Part shown: positions 6,199 through 6,962 of the stretch, piece by piece | Position numbering within the stretch: the first letter of the stretch is position 1 | Layout of the letters: the number at the start of each line of letters is the position of its first letter | From: Fidelibacterota bacterium | Lineage (GTDB): Bacteria > Marinisomatota > Marinisomatia > Marinisomatales > UBA1611 | DNA: 6,962 nucleotides | Reading direction: 5' to 3' | Assembly (NCBI GenBank): GCA_002722105.1 | Contig: PBKF01000011.1 | Span: forward strand, 37,617 to 44,578 | The notes under the pieces: model-generated | Seen by the model: the letters and a program-made list of their open reading frames with translations, nothing else | Told to the model about the DNA's origin: nothing | Database searches by the model: none | Program-made: the position numbers and the translations under genes

Positions 6199-6962
6199 AA
6201 GCCACTGTTTACAATCCCAAATATATTTTTTGGGCTAAAGTAGTAAGTTTTTTACTATCACCATTTTATTTTGTTTTGAATTGTATTAGGCCATCTTTTT
6301 ATTTTGATCAAAAGAAAATAAAATCTATCTTAGTTTGCGAATACCATCGTATTGGCGATGTGCTATTAATTATACCAGTTCTACATTTATTAAGGAAACA
6401 TTACCCTAAAGCAAAAATAACCTTGCTGTGTTGTTCATCTGCCAAGTTATTAGCGGTAGACCTAAAAGTTGTCGATGAGGTTATTGAAATTGATGTCCCT
6501 TGGACTACATGGAGTTTTTCACCTTTTAAATGGATAAGGGCTCGGTCTTATGCTCGGACCTTAAAAAAGAAAAATTTTGATTTAGTCATTGATTTTAAAG
6601 GTGATCTACGTAATAGCTGGTTTTTATGGCATATAAAAGCCAAAAAGAGTTTAGGATATACAGACACAGGTGGATCTATGTTTTATACTCATCCGATAAA
6701 TCCACCTTATGGTATTCATCAAAGTAGTAGAGCATTGGCATTAATATCCCATCTTGGTCTTGACACTCAATATTCTCCAGATAAGAAAATTTACTTTCAT
6801 CATCATGGTTCAATTGTTTTACACCCTGGAGGGTCAGATCCAAAAAGAATGTGGCCAAAAGAAAAATGGGTTAAATTAACTGAATTACTCTCGAAGGAGC
6901 ATACATTAACTATGGTAAAAACTCCAGATTCCAATGCTGTTGTTAAACAAATAATTGAAAAA
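6195..6962 (+). CDS. Glycosyltransferase family 9 (heptosyltransferase family) protein, 3'-truncated by window edge
   Basis: An open frame runs without a stop from TTG 6195 to the window end, giving 256 residues of an unfinished protein. The GT9 signature is clear: HRIGDVLLIIPVLHLLRKHY (51-70) followed by PKAKITLL, with Asp55 aligning to the catalytic Asp of WaaC/WaaF. FDLVIDFKGDLRNSW (128-142) is the second conserved block. IVLHPGGSDPKRMWPKEKW (207-225) is the donor-binding segment at the start of the second domain. Family members transfer heptose or related sugars from ADP- or other nucleotide-activated donors to LPS core or surface glycans. A hydrophobic stretch (about 10-31) lies before the GD motif, which sits near 54 rather than near 10 as in WaaC, suggesting a membrane-associating N-terminal extension. 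The TTG overlaps the previous TGA as TTGA. The next TTG (6276) would remove 27 residues and is less attractive. Specificity for heptose is not established. Confidence 0.88.
   Translation, partial: MKATVYNPKYIFWAKVVSFLLSPFYFVLNCIRPSFYFDQKKIKSILVCEYHRIGDVLLIIPVLHLLRKHYPKAKITLLCCSSAKLLAVDLKVVDEVIEIDVPWTTWSFSPFKWIRARSYARTLKKKNFDLVIDFKGDLRNSWFLWHIKAKKSLGYTDTGGSMFYTHPINPPYGIHQSSRALALISHLGLDTQYSPDKKIYFHHHGSIVLHPGGSDPKRMWPKEKWVKLTELLSKEHTLTMVKTPDSNAVVKQIIEK

Noticed and set aside
6676..6858. Minus-strand open frame of 60 codons
   Set aside because: It lies fully antisense to the GT9 gene, whose conserved donor-binding block occupies this stretch, and has no recognisable motif or start context.

Overview
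The window is a single, densely packed, plus-strand run of seven genes from a surface-polysaccharide (O-antigen, capsule or exopolysaccharide type) biosynthesis locus. The DNA is AT-rich, about one third G+C by eye. Genes abut or overlap at every junction, and Shine-Dalgarno motifs are weak or absent. Several starts are probably TTG. This suits a low-GC bacterium with a Gram-negative envelope: there is a heptosyltransferase-like GT9 enzyme and a Wzx-like flippase. A Bacteroidota or related lineage is possible, but the sequence alone does not fix the taxon.

Layout: (1) 1-585, the C-terminal part of a FemAB/GNAT-fold acyltransferase-like protein cut by the window edge; (2) 591-2024, a Wzx-family lipid-linked oligosaccharide flippase; (3) 2021-2908, a PAPS-dependent sulfotransferase; (4) 2893-3879, a second, very different sulfotransferase-family protein; (5) 3872-5101, an unusual NodB/CE4-like deacetylase-related protein of uncertain activity; (6) 5104-6198, a GT-B glycosyltransferase; (7) 6195-6962, a GT9 (heptosyltransferase family) protein that runs off the right edge. 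The largest gap between genes is 5 bases, so there is no room for an internal terminator or a standalone intergenic promoter, and the set is almost certainly one transcript whose promoter lies outside the window.

Working model (inference): the glycosyltransferases assemble a lipid-linked repeat unit, the two sulfotransferases and the deacetylase-like and acyltransferase-like proteins modify it, and the flippase exports it. The product would be a sulfated surface glycan. No polymerase (Wzy), chain-length regulator, sugar-nucleotide synthesis gene or PAPS synthesis gene is in the window. The observations most worth a second look are the pair of dissimilar sulfotransferases joined by a possible -1 frameshift heptamer directly before a stop codon, and the deacetylase-like protein, which seems to lack part of the usual metal-binding triad.
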